The notes below the pieces were generated by a model. That model had not been told where the DNA came from. It saw only the letters and a list, made by a program, of their open reading frames with translations, and did no database searches. Position numbers and translations under genes: made by a program. From positions 1,535,819 to 1,599,818 of the forward strand of contig NZ_FWWY01000001.1 of the NCBI RefSeq assembly GCF_900176145.1: a stretch of 64,000 nt of DNA. Direction: 5' to 3'. Numbering within the stretch: the first letter of the stretch is position 1; every line of letters starts with the position of its first letter. This DNA comes from Sulfobacillus thermosulfidooxidans DSM 9293. Lineage in GTDB: Bacteria > Bacillota > Sulfobacillia > Sulfobacillales > Sulfobacillaceae. Shown in pieces: positions 63,859-64,000 of the stretch.

Positions 63859-64000
63859 TTAGAAATATTTAGCGAACCAATGGACCACTGATTTTGTCCT
63901 ATTAGAAACCCACTGCGTGAGACTTAGCCACAATTGTTGCCAAAAGTTTAGGGGCACACTCTGCACTTTATGAGAAATAATCGGCGGATCTAAAATCGGC
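63859..64000 (-). CDS. 3' end of an unknown gene (continues beyond window)
   Basis: The minus strand has an open frame of 46 codons, ending HWFAKYF and a TAA. The composition is protein-like (Trp-rich, with NFWQQLWLSL). It may be the C-terminus of a real protein, but only this part is visible. Confidence 0.4.
   Translation of the reverse strand, partial: PILDPPIISHKVQSVPLNFWQQLWLSLTQWVSNRTKSVVHWFAKYF

Overview
The window reads like chromosomal DNA of an acidophilic, aerobic, spore-forming Firmicute, most likely Sulfobacillus or a close relative. Supporting signs are strong Shine-Dalgarno sites with many GTG/TTG starts, a sporulation gene (ylbJ), a Firmicutes-type M-box riboswitch, a secreted G1 (eqolisin) acid peptidase, sulfocyanin-like and Tat-exported cupredoxins beside a haem-copper oxidase operon, and several secreted beta-propeller proteins. 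The taxonomic call is inference from gene content. I found no rRNA, tRNA, CRISPR array or prophage.

Layout. 1-9.2 kb: photolyase (runs off the left edge), secreted propeller, HPP-family membrane protein, HAD phosphatase, MntP-like protein, a HypE-like ATPase with a small partner, a PIG-V-like mannosyltransferase and a sulfocyanin-like lipoprotein. 9.3-14.1 kb: terminal oxidase operon (Tat cupredoxin, subunits II, I, III and a small membrane protein) with a long leader. 14.1-20 kb: universal stress protein, G1 peptidase, two alpha/beta hydrolases (the second split by a 1.86-kb insertion sequence) and a zinc ribbon. 20-27 kb: a membrane protein divergent from a LysR regulator, GNAT, then a lipoprotein carrying a BlaI-type operator, a BlaI/M56-peptidase pair and lspA. 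27-30 kb: TPP riboswitch and thiC, DsrE, HxlR. 30.8-39.5 kb: STAND ATPase, PQQ-type propeller, PilZ, BNR lipoprotein, P450, HAAS-like protein. 39.6-49.6 kb: flavoprotein, Mug glycosylase, SSS symporter with DUF3311, macro domain, EAL protein, TetR-regulated YhgE/Pip protein. 49.9-55.3 kb: M24 peptidase, then a packed run of bcp, nth, receiver-like, patatin, GGDEF and a PanE-like gene. 55.4-59 kb: Mg2+ homeostasis region with an M-box, a leader peptide, a second RNA switch and two NRAMP-related transporters. 59-64 kb: ylbJ, cupin-type phosphoglucose isomerase and small stress-like proteins.

The most interesting region is 55.4-59 kb. A promoter, an M-box with its own terminator, a 28-codon leader ORF and mutually exclusive hairpins that can hide the Shine-Dalgarno site are stacked in front of an NRAMP-related transporter. 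A second, divergent paralogue lies just downstream and differs at the metal-selectivity position of TM6. A second candidate circuit joins a BlaI/BlaR-like pair, a palindromic operator before a lipoprotein gene, and the lipoprotein signal peptidase gene. Three c-di-GMP proteins (PilZ, EAL, GGDEF) are spread across the right half.

Coordinates were placed by reading the sequence. Starts were moved from the longest ORF to the codon best placed behind a Shine-Dalgarno site, and this is stated in each entry. No database search was possible; family calls rest on visible motifs.
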